Assembly (NCBI RefSeq): GCF_007273535.1
Contig: NZ_RIBP01000004.1
Span: 2,394,001 to 2,458,000 of the forward strand
DNA from: Niallia circulans
Lineage (GTDB): Bacteria > Bacillota > Bacilli > Bacillales > Cytobacillaceae
Reading direction: 5' to 3'
DNA length: 64,000 bases
Below the pieces are notes generated by a model. It was given only the letters and a program-made list of their open reading frames with translations. It did not search any database and was not told the DNA's origin. A program made the translations under genes and the position numbers. Below are positions 18,911 to 28,072 of the stretch, piece by piece; positions within the stretch are counted from its first letter, which is position 1; each line of letters opens with the position of its first letter.

Positions 18911-19669
18911 ATGCAATATAATGTGAAAATTGATAGCTTTGAAGGTCCATTGGACTTGTTGCTGCATTTAATAAATAAATTAGAAATTGATATATATGAT
19001 ATAAACGTCGCAGAAATTACAGAGCAATATTTAGAATATATTCATGCAATGAGTGTGCTTCAGCTTGATATTGCCAGTGAATTTTTAGTTATGGCAGCAA
19101 CGCTCCTAGCGATAAAAAGTAAGATGCTGCTGCCTAAATATGATGAAGAGCTGCTTGATAATGACCTTGTTTACGAGCATGAGGAAGACACAAGAGAGGA
19201 CTTAATTGAAAGGCTTGTAGAATATCGTAAGTATAAGGAAGCAGCTGGTGACTTGAAGGAAATGGAGCTGGAAAGAGGCTTGATTTTCACAAAACCCCCA
19301 AGTGATTTGTCAGATTACGCCCAAGGTACGGAGGAATCAGCAAAAAGCGAGCTTGATGTTTCTTTATATGATATGCTGGCAGCCTTCCAAAAGCTGATGC
19401 GCAGGAAAAAATTGCAGGCGCCGCTAGCAACGAAAATAACGAGACAGGAAATTCCAATTGAAAGCAGAATGGAGGAAATCCTTCGGTTCATTAAAAGCAA
19501 ACGAGGCAGAATCCATTTCGAAGAGCTTTTTCCTGTACATGATAAAACCCATATTGTCGTGACTTTTCTTGCGGTGTTGGAACTGATGAAACGTCAAACG
19601 TTATTTGTTGAACAAGAACATAATTTTGCAGATATATTTGTGGTTGGAAAGGAAGAGGAAGGATTTTGA
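18911..19669 (+). CDS. scpA: Segregation and condensation protein A
   Basis: Kleisin subunit of the SMC-ScpAB condensin, 252 residues. The N-terminal helical segment ([29 protein letters not shown]) binds the SMC neck and the C-terminal winged helix (about 175-250, [10 protein letters not shown]) binds the other SMC head. The acidic middle (about 85-160) binds ScpB. ATG preceded by GGTGAG. Its stop overlaps the scpB start by one base. Confidence 0.95.
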   Translation: MQYNVKIDSFEGPLDLLLHLINKLEIDIYDINVAEITEQYLEYIHAMSVLQLDIASEFLVMAATLLAIKSKMLLPKYDEELLDNDLVYEHEEDTREDLIERLVEYRKYKEAAGDLKEMELERGLIFTKPPSDLSDYAQGTEESAKSELDVSLYDMLAAFQKLMRRKKLQAPLATKITRQEIPIESRMEEILRFIKSKRGRIHFEELFPVHDKTHIVVTFLAVLELMKRQTLFVEQEHNFADIFVVGKEEEGF

Positions 19670-20247
19670 TGGTTACAAATTGGAAAGGTATTATTGAAAG
19701 TCTGTTATTTGCTGCAGGAGATGAAGGTCTTACAGTCAAGCAGTTGGCACATGTCCTGAATGTAGAGCAATTTGAAGCAGAACAGATAACAAGGGAACTG
19801 ATGGAGGATTACGGAAAGGATCAAGACAGAGGTATTTCGATTGTGGAAATAGCGGGCACATTCCAGCTTGCTACAAAAAAGGAACACTCTGTGTATTTGA
19901 AAAAGCTCGTTGAATCTCCTCATGCTTCCACCTTATCGCAGGCTGCTTTAGAAACACTTGCGATTATTGCTTATAAACAACCGATAACAAGGGCGGAAAT
20001 AGAGGAAATTCGCGGTGTAAAAACAGAAAGACCACTGCATACACTTTCCGCTAAAGCACTGATTAAAGAAGTAGGCAGGGCAGAAGGAGCAGGTAGAGCC
20101 ATATTGTATGGGACGACGAAGGAGTTTTTAGATCATTTTGGACTCAAGGACCTAGGTGAACTCCCTGTACTTGCAGAAAAAGAAGAGGAATTTAAGCAAG
20201 AAGAGGCTGATTTATTTTTTGAGTCATTCCAGCAATTGGAGGATTAG
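19669..20247 (+). CDS. scpB: Segregation and condensation protein B
   Basis: 192-residue kleisin-interacting winged-helix protein of the SMC complex; the motif [20 protein letters not shown] (about residues 100-120) is diagnostic. ATG at 19669 overlaps the scpA TGA (TGATG), with GGAAGAGGAAGG just upstream, so the two are translationally coupled. The acidic C-terminal tail is typical. Confidence 0.95.
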   Translation: MVTNWKGIIESLLFAAGDEGLTVKQLAHVLNVEQFEAEQITRELMEDYGKDQDRGISIVEIAGTFQLATKKEHSVYLKKLVESPHASTLSQAALETLAIIAYKQPITRAEIEEIRGVKTERPLHTLSAKALIKEVGRAEGAGRAILYGTTKEFLDHFGLKDLGELPVLAEKEEEFKQEEADLFFESFQQLED

Positions 20248-20251
20248 CGGT

Positions 20252-20295
20252 AAGACTGTACTTTAAGCATAGCTTCCAAGTACAGTCTTTTTTTG
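20252..20295 (+). terminator. Terminator of scpAB
   Basis: AAGACTGTACTT and AAGTACAGTCTT form a 12-bp stem followed by seven T. Confidence 0.85.
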
Positions 20296-20396
20296 TATAT
20301 ATCGGAGGCTGTTTTTTTATTTTTTAAACATGTTCCCCCTTTCTCTTTCATATTGTTTATAAACTGACTAATAGTGAAAAGGGGTTAACTTAACCA

Positions 20397-21290
20397 ATGA
20401 GCAGCTACAATGAATATGTAAAAGATGTGTTAGTCTGGAATAAGGAATTGAAGGACTTTTTAGAAACAGAGAATATCCAAAGAAGTGATGAAATTTGGAA
20501 AAGCCTTGATAAGTTCACATCCTTAATGGAAACAGTCCAGCGAAAGCCGATAGATACAGAAGAATTAATTAAAATCCAGCATAAAGCAGAAGAACTACAG
20601 GATGAAATGGAAGGCTACTTTAAACAAAGGCAGCAAATAGGGACAATATTTGTCAATGAGCCGACAGTACCTGCAGGCGGTCACAGGCTGCCGTCTCTCC
20701 CATATGCTTATAATGCCCTAGAGCCTTACATAGCAGAAGAGATTATGAGGCTTCATCATACAAAACATCACCAGTCCTATGTTGATGGGCTGAATAAAGC
20801 GGAAAATATGCTCGTCAAAGCAAGGAAGGACCGAAAGTTTGAGCTAGTGAAGCATTGGTCCAGAGAGCTTGCCTTCCATGGATCAGGACATTATTTGCAT
20901 ACAATATTTTGGAATAATATGAGTCCGAATGGGGGCGGAGAACCAAAGGGGATGCTTCTTGAAGCGATTAAAGACTATTTTGGCAGCTATGATGCTTTCA
21001 AGCAGCATTTTACGGAAGCTGCAAAAGCAGTTGAAGGTGTTGGCTGGGCGATTTTGGTGTGGTCACCGCGAGCACGTCATTTGGAAATACTTCAATCTGA
21101 AAGGCATATGCTGCTGACACAATGGGATACGATTCCCTTGCTTGCCCTTGATGTATGGGAGCATGCGTATTATTTACAGTATAAAAATAATCGGGCAGAT
21201 TATATCAGTAATTGGTGGAAAATCGTCAATTGGAAGGATGTAGAGGAAAGGTTTCTTAAAGCGAGTGATTTGAAATGGCGGCCATATTAA
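20397..21290 (+). CDS. sodF: Iron/manganese superoxide dismutase with N-terminal extension
   Basis: 297 residues: an N-terminal helical extension (about 1-90) then a complete Fe/Mn superoxide dismutase domain. Metal ligands lie in LHHTKHHQSYVDGLN, HGSGHYLHTIFWNN and DVWEHAYYLQYKN. The layout matches B. subtilis SodF, an SOD variant with the same type of extension whose role is poorly known. In B. subtilis ypuI occupies this place between scpB and dacB. The ATG is 12 nt after AAAAGGGG, longer than ideal. Monocistronic, with a terminator. Confidence 0.9.
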   Translation: MSSYNEYVKDVLVWNKELKDFLETENIQRSDEIWKSLDKFTSLMETVQRKPIDTEELIKIQHKAEELQDEMEGYFKQRQQIGTIFVNEPTVPAGGHRLPSLPYAYNALEPYIAEEIMRLHHTKHHQSYVDGLNKAENMLVKARKDRKFELVKHWSRELAFHGSGHYLHTIFWNNMSPNGGGEPKGMLLEAIKDYFGSYDAFKQHFTEAAKAVEGVGWAILVWSPRARHLEILQSERHMLLTQWDTIPLLALDVWEHAYYLQYKNNRADYISNWWKIVNWKDVEERFLKASDLKWRPY

Positions 21291-21303
21291 TTTTAGCTTT
21301 TCA

Positions 21304-21336
21304 GCAGGTGAACAACTAGTGTTCACCTGTTTTTTT
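21304..21336 (+). terminator. Terminator after sodF
   Basis: CAGGTGAACA and TGTTCACCTG arms around a short loop, followed by seven T. Confidence 0.85.
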
Positions 21337-21380
21337 ATGGAAGCAGTAGGCAGGTCGCACTGTTAAAGTTTCTTGATTTT

Positions 21381-21409
21381 GTCATAAGCCCGCTTGTCCT
21401 GCATAAGTA
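21381..21409 (+). promoter_or_regulatory. Sigma-E promoter of dacB-spmA-spmB
   Basis: GTCATAAG (21381-21388) and CATAAGTA (21402-21409) are 13 nt apart, a good match to the mother-cell sigma-E consensus. B. subtilis dacB-spmA-spmB is sigma-E dependent. Confidence 0.65.
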
Positions 21410-21444
21410 TGTACAAACCATATAAGGAGACGAGGTAGTGTTAT

Positions 21445-22590
21445 ATGAAATCAAAGAATCTAATCCTATCTTGCATCGCTGTATTGCTATTGCTGACGCT
21501 TCCGCAAAACGCAAGTGCACAAATCTATGTCAGTGCTAACAGTGCCATCTTGATGGAGCAGGAATCAGGACGAGTTATTTACGAAAAGGATGCGCACACT
21601 CAAAGAAGAATTGCGAGCATAACCAAAATCATGACAGCCATTCTTGCCATTGAGTCGGGAAAAATGAATGATATGGTGACAATAAGTGAAAATGCGGTCA
21701 GGACTGAAGGCTCTTCCATTTATCTAAAAGCTGGCGATAAAATTCCGCTGGAAGATTTGGTATACGGGTTAATGCTGCGATCTGGAAATGATGCAGCAAC
21801 AGCAATCGCCGAATATGTTGGCGGAAGCTTAGATGGATTCGTTTATTTAATGAAGCAAAAAGCAGAAGAAATTGGGATGAAGGATACTAACTTCGAAAAC
21901 CCACATGGATTAGATGATCATGAAAACCATTATTCCTCTGCTTATGACATGGCATTGTTAACAAGGTATGCAATGGAAAATGACATGTACAAAAAAATAG
22001 CGGGAACGGAAAAATACCGTTCGGAAAATCCTGATGGGGACTGGGACCGGGTTTGGAAAAACAAAAACAAGCTGCTTACAGGTCTTTATGAGTACACAAC
22101 TGGAGGGAAAACAGGCTTCACAAAATTAGCGAAAAGAACGCTTGTATCAACTGCTGAAAAGGACGGGGTAGAGCTGATTGCAGTGACCTTAAATGATCCT
22201 GATGATTGGGATGATCATATCAATATGTATGAATCAGCATTTAAGGAATATAAAATGGCATTAGTGGTAGAAAAGGGCAAGGTGAAAACGAAAGACTCTT
22301 TTTATAAAAACAAACTTTTTATTAAAGAGGATATAGCCTATCCAATCACCTCTAAAGAGGAAGATGGACTTGAAGTTAAATACAAGCTGTCAAAGGTTAA
22401 GAGTGACTGGAAAAAGCAGGAGCAACATGTGCCTGATATTGTTGGCAATGCGGAAATTTATTTAGATGGCAAGCTAGTTGATAGTACTGCAATTTATTAT
22501 GAACATACCAAATTGAAAAAAAATAAAAGCTTTTTTGATCATTTTAAGAGTATGTTTCTAGCGGTTATGGGAGTAGAGAAGGATGGTTAA
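21445..22590 (+). CDS. dacB: D-alanyl-D-alanine carboxypeptidase DacB (PBP5*)
   Basis: Mother-cell carboxypeptidase that lowers cross-linking of spore cortex. 381 residues: signal peptide to about residue 25 (NASAQ), SITK (Ser58/Lys61), SGN (113-115) and KTG (222-224) motifs, then a PBP5-like C-terminal domain and a hydrophobic/basic end that may anchor it. ATG preceded by GAGG. Overlaps spmA by 8 nt, forming the cortex-maturation operon dacB-spmA-spmB. Confidence 0.94.
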   Translation: MKSKNLILSCIAVLLLLTLPQNASAQIYVSANSAILMEQESGRVIYEKDAHTQRRIASITKIMTAILAIESGKMNDMVTISENAVRTEGSSIYLKAGDKIPLEDLVYGLMLRSGNDAATAIAEYVGGSLDGFVYLMKQKAEEIGMKDTNFENPHGLDDHENHYSSAYDMALLTRYAMENDMYKKIAGTEKYRSENPDGDWDRVWKNKNKLLTGLYEYTTGGKTGFTKLAKRTLVSTAEKDGVELIAVTLNDPDDWDDHINMYESAFKEYKMALVVEKGKVKTKDSFYKNKLFIKEDIAYPITSKEEDGLEVKYKLSKVKSDWKKQEQHVPDIVGNAEIYLDGKLVDSTAIYYEHTKLKKNKSFFDHFKSMFLAVMGVEKDG

Positions 22591-23170
22591 TATCATCTGG
22601 GTGCTGCTGACTGTGATTGGAATTGTGTTTGCGATTTTTAATGGCACAATTGATGAAGTCAATAAAGCGGTCTTTTCTGGCGCGAAAGAAGCGGTCACAA
22701 TTTGTATCGGATTGATAAGTGTCCTTGTCTTTTGGCTTGGCATGATGAAGATTGCCGAGCAGGCTGGTCTGTTAAAGAAGCTTACCAATTTGTTTCGTCC
22801 TTTTGTAACAAAGCTATTCCCCGAGGTACCGAAGGATCATCCAGCAATGGGGTATATCCTTTCTAATATGATGGCTAATATTTTTGGCTTAGGTAATGCA
22901 GCTACCCCTTTAGGCATTAAGGCAATGGAGGAGCTGAAAAAGTTAAATGGAGGCAAAAATAATGCAAGCAACAGCATGATTACTTTTTTGGCATTAAATA
23001 CCTCCAGCATTACCTTAATTCCGACGACGGTTATTGCCATTCGCATTAATTACGATGCAGCTTCTCCAACAGATATTGTTGGGCCGACGCTGATTGCAAC
23101 CATCTTTTCGGCAATAAGCGGTATATTAATCGATCGTTATTTTTACTATCGAAGAATGAAACGAGGATGA
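22583..23170 (+). CDS. spmA: Spore maturation protein A
   Basis: Membrane protein of 195 residues with a nucleoside-transporter-gate-like region (Gate domain) and several hydrophobic helices; [15 protein letters not shown] and [13 protein letters not shown] are typical. In B. subtilis spmA/spmB mutants make poorly dehydrated spores. The ATG lies within dacB, indicating coupling. Confidence 0.93.
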   Translation: MVNIIWVLLTVIGIVFAIFNGTIDEVNKAVFSGAKEAVTICIGLISVLVFWLGMMKIAEQAGLLKKLTNLFRPFVTKLFPEVPKDHPAMGYILSNMMANIFGLGNAATPLGIKAMEELKKLNGGKNNASNSMITFLALNTSSITLIPTTVIAIRINYDAASPTDIVGPTLIATIFSAISGILIDRYFYYRRMKRG

Positions 23171-23174
23171 ATTC

Positions 23175-23711
23175 ATGATGCAGATTATTTCACTTTTATC
23201 CGTTTGGATGATTCCTTCTTTAATTTGCTTTATTCTCCTTTATGGGACGTACAAGCGTGTCCCGACATATGAAAGCTTTGTAGAAGGTGGTAAAGAGGGA
23301 ATATCAATGGCTTTTTCCATTATTCCCTTTTTAGTCGGGATGCTTGTGGCCATTTCAGTATTTCGGGCGTCAGGAGCATTGGAGTTTTTTATGGGCTTTT
23401 TGAAGCCTGCCTTGGATTTTTTTGGAGTGCCATCAGAGGTCGCTCCTCTAGCGTTTATTCGTCCTATTTCGGGAAATGCTGCTTTAGGGATGACAAGCGA
23501 TTTAATTGCGACATATGGTGCAGATTCTTATATTGGCAGATTGGCAGCGACAATCCAAGGAAGTACAGATACAACCTTTTATGTGCTGACAGTTTACTTT
23601 GGCGCTGTTGGTATAAAAAAAATGGGTGACGCACTTAAGGTAGGCTTACTTGCAGACCTTGTAGGATTTGTTGCAGCAGTCGTCGTGGTGACATTAATGT
23701 TTGGAAGATAA
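23175..23711 (+). CDS. spmB: Spore maturation protein B
   Basis: Partner of SpmA, 178 residues, with a Gate-domain membrane region: FRASGALEFFMG and FIRPISGNAALGMTSDLIATYGADSYIGRLAAT are diagnostic. ATG at 23175 or the adjacent ATG at 23178; GAGGATGA lies upstream. Four nucleotides after spmA. Closed by a terminator. Confidence 0.93.
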   Translation: MMQIISLLSVWMIPSLICFILLYGTYKRVPTYESFVEGGKEGISMAFSIIPFLVGMLVAISVFRASGALEFFMGFLKPALDFFGVPSEVAPLAFIRPISGNAALGMTSDLIATYGADSYIGRLAATIQGSTDTTFYVLTVYFGAVGIKKMGDALKVGLLADLVGFVAAVVVVTLMFGR

Positions 23712-23713
23712 TT

Positions 23714-23738
23714 CTCCGATTTTCTCGGAGTTTTTTTT
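23714..23738 (+). terminator. Terminator of dacB-spmA-spmB
   Basis: CTCCGA-TTTTC-TCGGAG hairpin followed by eight T, starting three nucleotides after the stop codon. Confidence 0.85.
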
Positions 23739-23879
23739 ATTTTCGACAAAAAGATGATATTCTTCATGGTTTTTATGGAACTTTCCTTTGAAAATGGGCA
23801 AACTTATGTCATAATTCATAAGTAACAGAAAAATAAACGTTATTGTCCTGTTTGATGAATTTAATGAGGTGAAACATAG

Positions 23880-24605
23880 ATGGAAAGACTGCAAAAGGTA
23901 ATTGCTCATGCTGGGATAGCATCACGAAGAAAAGCAGAAGAATTAATCCAAGATGGAAGAGTTACTGTAAATGGAAAAGTTGTCAAGGAATTAGGCGTGA
24001 AGGTTGGTTCAAATGATAAGATTGAAGTGAATGGGGTTCCGATTGAAAGGGAAGAGCCTGTTTACTTTATATTGTACAAGCCACGCGGCGTCATTTCGAG
24101 TGTTAACGATGATAAAGGCAGAAAGGTTGTAACAGATTACTTTTCTGAAATACCGGCAAGGATATATCCAATTGGCCGTCTTGACTATGACACATCCGGG
24201 ATTATTTTGCTGACAAATGACGGCGAATTTGCCAACACAATGATGCACCCTAAAGGCGAAGTGGAAAAGGTTTATGTAGCGAAAATCAAAGGCATTCCAA
24301 TGCGAGAAAAGATTAAGCAATTGGAAAAAGGTGTGATGCTTGAGGATGGTAAAACGGCACCTGCAAAAGCAAAAGTATTATCAGTAGATAAGAAAAAAGG
24401 AACATCTATTGTCGAACTGAAGATTCATGAAGGCAGAAACCGCCAAGTGCGTCGGATGTTTGAAGCAATCGGAACACCTGTCTTAAAACTGAAAAGGGAA
24501 AGATACTCATTCTTGAATTTAAATGGCTTGACTCCTGGGGATGCCAGAGAATTGACAGCGCATGAAGTAAAGCTGCTACGCACAGAAGCTAATAAGAAGA
24601 GATAA
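23880..24605 (+). CDS. rluB: 23S rRNA pseudouridine synthase RluB
   Basis: Pseudouridylates helix 89 of 23S rRNA. 241 residues with an N-terminal S4 RNA-binding domain (MERLQKVIAHAGIASRRKAEELI) and an RsuA-type catalytic domain with the Asp of GRLDYDTSGIILLTNDG (about residue 103). ATG preceded by GAGGTGAAA. Upstream of the res genes as in B. subtilis, except that resABC do not follow. Confidence 0.93.
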   Translation: MERLQKVIAHAGIASRRKAEELIQDGRVTVNGKVVKELGVKVGSNDKIEVNGVPIEREEPVYFILYKPRGVISSVNDDKGRKVVTDYFSEIPARIYPIGRLDYDTSGIILLTNDGEFANTMMHPKGEVEKVYVAKIKGIPMREKIKQLEKGVMLEDGKTAPAKAKVLSVDKKKGTSIVELKIHEGRNRQVRRMFEAIGTPVLKLKRERYSFLNLNGLTPGDARELTAHEVKLLRTEANKKR

Positions 24606-24671
24606 TAAATAAAAATTTCATAAAACGTTCACAGAACAATGTGGATGATTACAATATCTGCAACATTAAAA

Positions 24672-24744
24672 TGATATAATGACTATATAGTTTTTGTTCC
24701 TAAATCCCATTGATACATAACCATCTTTGGGATTTTGTTTATTT
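24672..24744 (+). ncRNA. Possible short terminated RNA or resD leader
   Basis: An extended -10 TGATATAAT (24672-24680) is followed within about 20 nt by an 8-bp hairpin (AAATCCCA 24702-24709, TGGGATTT 24728-24735) and T-rich sequence. This would give a transcript of about 55 nt or an attenuated leader for resD. The 18-nt loop makes the terminator uncertain. A second hairpin with AGCATGC/GCATGCT arms follows near 24769-24796. Confidence 0.3.
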
Positions 24745-24836
24745 TAAAAACAGACTTGCGCATAACAGGAGCATGCACACATGCTGCTGCATGCTTCCGT
24801 TTAATAGGATAGAAGTGTTGTTAGGAGGATGTTCAA

Positions 24837-25553
24837 ATGGAGAAGGAAATAAAGATTCTTGTTGTAGACGATGAGGAGAGAATTAGAAGGCTTTTAAAAA
24901 TGTATCTCGAAAGGGAAGATTTTATGGTAGAGGAAGCAGCTGACGGCGAAGCTGCTTTAAAAAAAGCTCTTTCTGTTGATTATGATATTATTTTACTCGA
25001 TTTGATGATGCCTGGTAAGGATGGGATGGAGGTTTGTAAGGAGCTGCGGGAGAAAAAAGCGACACCAGTTATTATGCTTACAGCTAAAGGCGAAGAAATT
25101 AATAGAGTTCAAGGCTTTGAAGCAGGTACAGACGATTATATTGTTAAACCGTTTAGCCCAAGAGAAGTTGTTTTGAGGGTTAAGGCTCTTTTAAGGAGAT
25201 CGTCTCCGGCGGTTTTTGTTCAAAGTGAACCGGTTGCAAAAGACATGATTGTGTTCCCGGCATTAACGATTGACAATGATGCCCACCGAGTATTGGCAAA
25301 TGGCAGGGAGGTCAGCCTGACCCCGAAAGAGTATGAGCTATTGTATTTTCTTGCAAGGTCTCCGGATAAAGTATATGACAGGGAGCTGCTTTTGAAGGAA
25401 GTATGGCATTATGACTTTTTCGGCGATTTGCGAACAGTTGACACCCATGTTAAGCGTTTAAGAGAAAAGCTTAATAAAGTATCAGAGGACGCTGCCCGGA
25501 TGATTGTTACAGTTTGGGGTGTAGGTTACAAGTTTGAGGTTAGCAATGGATGA
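24837..25553 (+). CDS. resD: Response regulator ResD
   Basis: OmpR-family response regulator of 238 residues controlling aerobic/anaerobic respiration genes. Receiver domain with acidic pocket Asp11-Asp12 and phospho-acceptor Asp55 (LLDLMMPG), conserved Lys in the IVKPF segment, then a winged-helix output domain (EVSLTPKEYELLYFLA; VDTHVKRLREKL). Strong AGGAGG site. Overlaps resE by 4 nt. In B. subtilis it is transcribed partly with resABC, which are absent here. Confidence 0.94.
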   Translation: MEKEIKILVVDDEERIRRLLKMYLEREDFMVEEAADGEAALKKALSVDYDIILLDLMMPGKDGMEVCKELREKKATPVIMLTAKGEEINRVQGFEAGTDDYIVKPFSPREVVLRVKALLRRSSPAVFVQSEPVAKDMIVFPALTIDNDAHRVLANGREVSLTPKEYELLYFLARSPDKVYDRELLLKEVWHYDFFGDLRTVDTHVKRLREKLNKVSEDAARMIVTVWGVGYKFEVSNG

Positions 25554-27316
25554 TGTTTTGGAGAAGTGTTGTATTTAAGCTTTGGTTTACTTTTTTACTG
25601 CTGATTACTGTTGTGTTAATCATACTTACTGTTATGCTCCTAGAATATTTTGAGCAATACCATATGGAATTATCGAAAAAAGAGCTTACTAGCAATGCGG
25701 TCAAAGCGTCAAGCATGCTCGAACAGCACCCCGATATCGGGATGGATATCGTCTGGGAGCTTCTGGATGAATCTGCGGCAGCTGCCATTGTGACAGACAG
25801 TAACATCGCTATTTCTCCTGACAGTGAGTATAGCAAGGAAACTTTGGAGTCTGCACTAGCCCGTCAGGATTTAAAGACTGCTATTACGAGGAACAAACAG
25901 ACTATTAAGACAATTGAATTAAGGGATAGCCGGACGAATGACAAAATCGAGGTTACCATCAGCGCTGTCCCAATCTTAAACGATAATAAAGCTGTCGGAG
26001 CTGTTTATGTTTTTCAAAATTTGTCTGTCCTTAATGATACTAAAAACTCGACAACTAAATTTATCGTGTTAGCGGCAGTGGTTGCCATCATTCTTACAAC
26101 CATTTTTGCGTTCTTTTTACTTACGAGGATTACGGCTCCTCTCCGCAAAATGCGTGAGGCTGCGATGGAGCTTGCAAGAGGAAACTTTGAAACAACTGTA
26201 CCGATATGGTCTCAAGATGAAATTGGAGAATTGTCCATTGCCTTCAATCAAATGGCAAAACGCCTTAATTTCAATGTGAATGCATTAAGCCAGGAAAAGG
26301 AACAGCTTGGCAATATATTAAGCGGTATGGCAGACGGTGTGCTGACCTTTAATAAAAATGGCAGCTTGCTTATAATAAATCCACCTGCTGAAAGGTTTCT
26401 TCAATATTGGCATTATGAACAAGGCAGCAGTGAGCCGTTACAAGAGCAAGTTCCGGATGAGGTAAAGGAGCTTTTCCATTTGGCCATCGGCACAGGAGAA
26501 GAGCAAATTGCTGAAATGAAGCTTTCTCATAAATCATGGGTTATTATTGTAAGTCCCCTTTATAATCAAGACCAAATAAGAGGGGCGATTGCTGTTATAA
26601 GGGATATGACAGAGGAGCGAAAGCTGGACAAGCTGCGAAATGATTTTATCGCAAATGTGTCTCATGAATTACGAACACCTATCAGCATGCTTCAGGGCTA
26701 CAGTGAGGCAATTGTTGATAATATTGCTCAGACGGAGGAAGAAAAGCAAGAAATGGCCCAGATTATTTATGATGAATCACTTAGAATGGGTCGCCTTGTC
26801 AATGAACTGCTTGATTTGGCAAGGATGGAGGCAGGGCATCTAGAGCTGATGCTTGAATCGGTTGAAATGAGCTCCTTTTTCCATCGAGTTTCCAGAAAGT
26901 TCAATGCGATTGCAAAAGAAAAAAATATCGACATGACGATGGATATTCAAGAGGATATGAAGCCATTTACGATGGATGTTGATAAAATGGAGCAGGTTGT
27001 CACAAATATTCTTGATAATTGCATCAGACATACGCAAGAAAAAGGAACAGTCACGTTAAATGCAAAGTCGGACGATGTCGGGATTTATTTAGAGATACAA
27101 GATAGTGGTGTTGGAATTAAGGAAGAGGATCTGCCTTATATATTTGAACGGTTTTATAAAGCTGACAAGGCAAGGACGAGAGGCAACTCAGGTACAGGGT
27201 TAGGTTTAGCTATTGCTAAAAATATCATTGAGGCCCATAATGGCCATATTTCTGTAACGAGCAAATATGGGCAAGGAACGACATTTTTTATCTTTTTGCC
27301 CCGAAATGTTGAATAA
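25550..27316 (+). CDS. resE: Sensor histidine kinase ResE
   Basis: 588-residue membrane kinase, partner of ResD. Two membrane helices (about 9-31 and 166-188) flank an extracytoplasmic domain; then HAMP (about 190-242), PAS (about 250-350), HisKA with the phosphorylated His in ANVSHELRTPISML (about residue 370) and a HATPase domain with VTNILDNCIRH (N box), DSGVGI and GTGLGLAIAKNI. ATG 25550 overlaps the resD stop; the adjacent ATG 25553 is an alternative. Confidence 0.94.
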   Translation: MMFWRSVVFKLWFTFLLLITVVLIILTVMLLEYFEQYHMELSKKELTSNAVKASSMLEQHPDIGMDIVWELLDESAAAAIVTDSNIAISPDSEYSKETLESALARQDLKTAITRNKQTIKTIELRDSRTNDKIEVTISAVPILNDNKAVGAVYVFQNLSVLNDTKNSTTKFIVLAAVVAIILTTIFAFFLLTRITAPLRKMREAAMELARGNFETTVPIWSQDEIGELSIAFNQMAKRLNFNVNALSQEKEQLGNILSGMADGVLTFNKNGSLLIINPPAERFLQYWHYEQGSSEPLQEQVPDEVKELFHLAIGTGEEQIAEMKLSHKSWVIIVSPLYNQDQIRGAIAVIRDMTEERKLDKLRNDFIANVSHELRTPISMLQGYSEAIVDNIAQTEEEKQEMAQIIYDESLRMGRLVNELLDLARMEAGHLELMLESVEMSSFFHRVSRKFNAIAKEKNIDMTMDIQEDMKPFTMDVDKMEQVVTNILDNCIRHTQEKGTVTLNAKSDDVGIYLEIQDSGVGIKEEDLPYIFERFYKADKARTRGNSGTGLGLAIAKNIIEAHNGHISVTSKYGQGTTFFIFLPRNVE

Positions 27317-27376
27317 ATTTAGAGATGTTGCCGATTCTTCTTGATTCACAAGAAACAATTAAACATAATAGTACAT

Positions 27377-27406
27377 AAGGAAGGATGGATTCCTTCCTTT
27401 TTGTTT
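27377..27406 (+). terminator. Terminator of resDE
   Basis: AAGGAAGG-ATGGATT-CCTTCCTT hairpin followed by five T, 60 nt after resE. Confidence 0.75.
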
Positions 27407-27468
27407 TGGGTAAATTCCTGAAAAGCATTGGGGAAATACATAAAAATTAAGATAAATATAAAAAAAAC

Positions 27469-27495
27469 CGTAACGATTAGAAAAGTAATTACGAC
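27469..27495 (+). promoter_or_regulatory. Sigma-X autoregulatory promoter of sigX-rsiX
   Basis: CGTAAC (27469-27474) and CGAC (27492-27495) are separated by exactly 17 nt, matching the ECF sigma-X pattern TGTAAC-N17-CGAC at nine of ten positions. The distance to the sigX ATG (29 nt) leaves room for AGGGGAGGAG-like leader sequence. It explains why sigX must start at 27524, not upstream. Confidence 0.75.
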
Positions 27496-27523
27496 TAATT
27501 TAATAAACGGGGAGGAGAAACTG

Positions 27524-28072
27524 ATGGACTCCGTTTTTGATGAACTATATAAAAAATATCATCATGACGTTTTTCAATTTTTATTTTATATGGTCAGCCA
27601 TAAAGAAACAGCAGAGGATTTGATGCAGGAGGTATATATACGGGTATTAAAATCTTATGATCGGTTTGAAGGGAAAAGCGCAGAAAAGACGTGGCTTTTT
27701 AGTATTGCACGAAATGTAGCAATCGATCATTTTCGTAAGCATAAAAACTGGAAAGACAGAATTATGGAGAAGTTTGATTGGTCAAAGCAGCAAATCAAAG
27801 CCGATGATTCGTTGCCAGAGGAATTGGCAATACTGTCTGAAGAAGTTCAACACCTATATAAAGTGTTGAAAGTATGTACACTTGACCAAAAAATGGTCAT
27901 TATTCTTCGCTATATCCAAGAGCGTTCCATCATTGAAACAGCAGAAACTCTCGGCTGGACAGAGAGCAAGGTGAAAACGACCCAGCACCGTGCTCTGAAA
28001 GCATTAAAGAAGCATATGGAGGAATGGAGCAGAGAGGAGGAATACAATGAAAAAAAACAATTGGAGCGATGA
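27524..28072 (+). CDS. sigX: ECF RNA polymerase sigma factor SigX
   Basis: ECF sigma factor of 182 residues that in B. subtilis governs cell-envelope charge and modification genes. Region 2 (ETAEDLMQEVYIRVLKSYDRFEGKS, EKTWLFSIARNVAIDHFR) and region 4 (RSIIETAETLGWTESKVKTTQHRALKAL) are clear. ATG 27524 follows GGGGAGGAG and is supported by the sigma-X promoter just upstream; a longer frame from 27428 would include the promoter. Overlaps rsiX by 26 nt. Confidence 0.92.
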   Translation: MDSVFDELYKKYHHDVFQFLFYMVSHKETAEDLMQEVYIRVLKSYDRFEGKSAEKTWLFSIARNVAIDHFRKHKNWKDRIMEKFDWSKQQIKADDSLPEELAILSEEVQHLYKVLKVCTLDQKMVIILRYIQERSIIETAETLGWTESKVKTTQHRALKALKKHMEEWSREEEYNEKKQLER

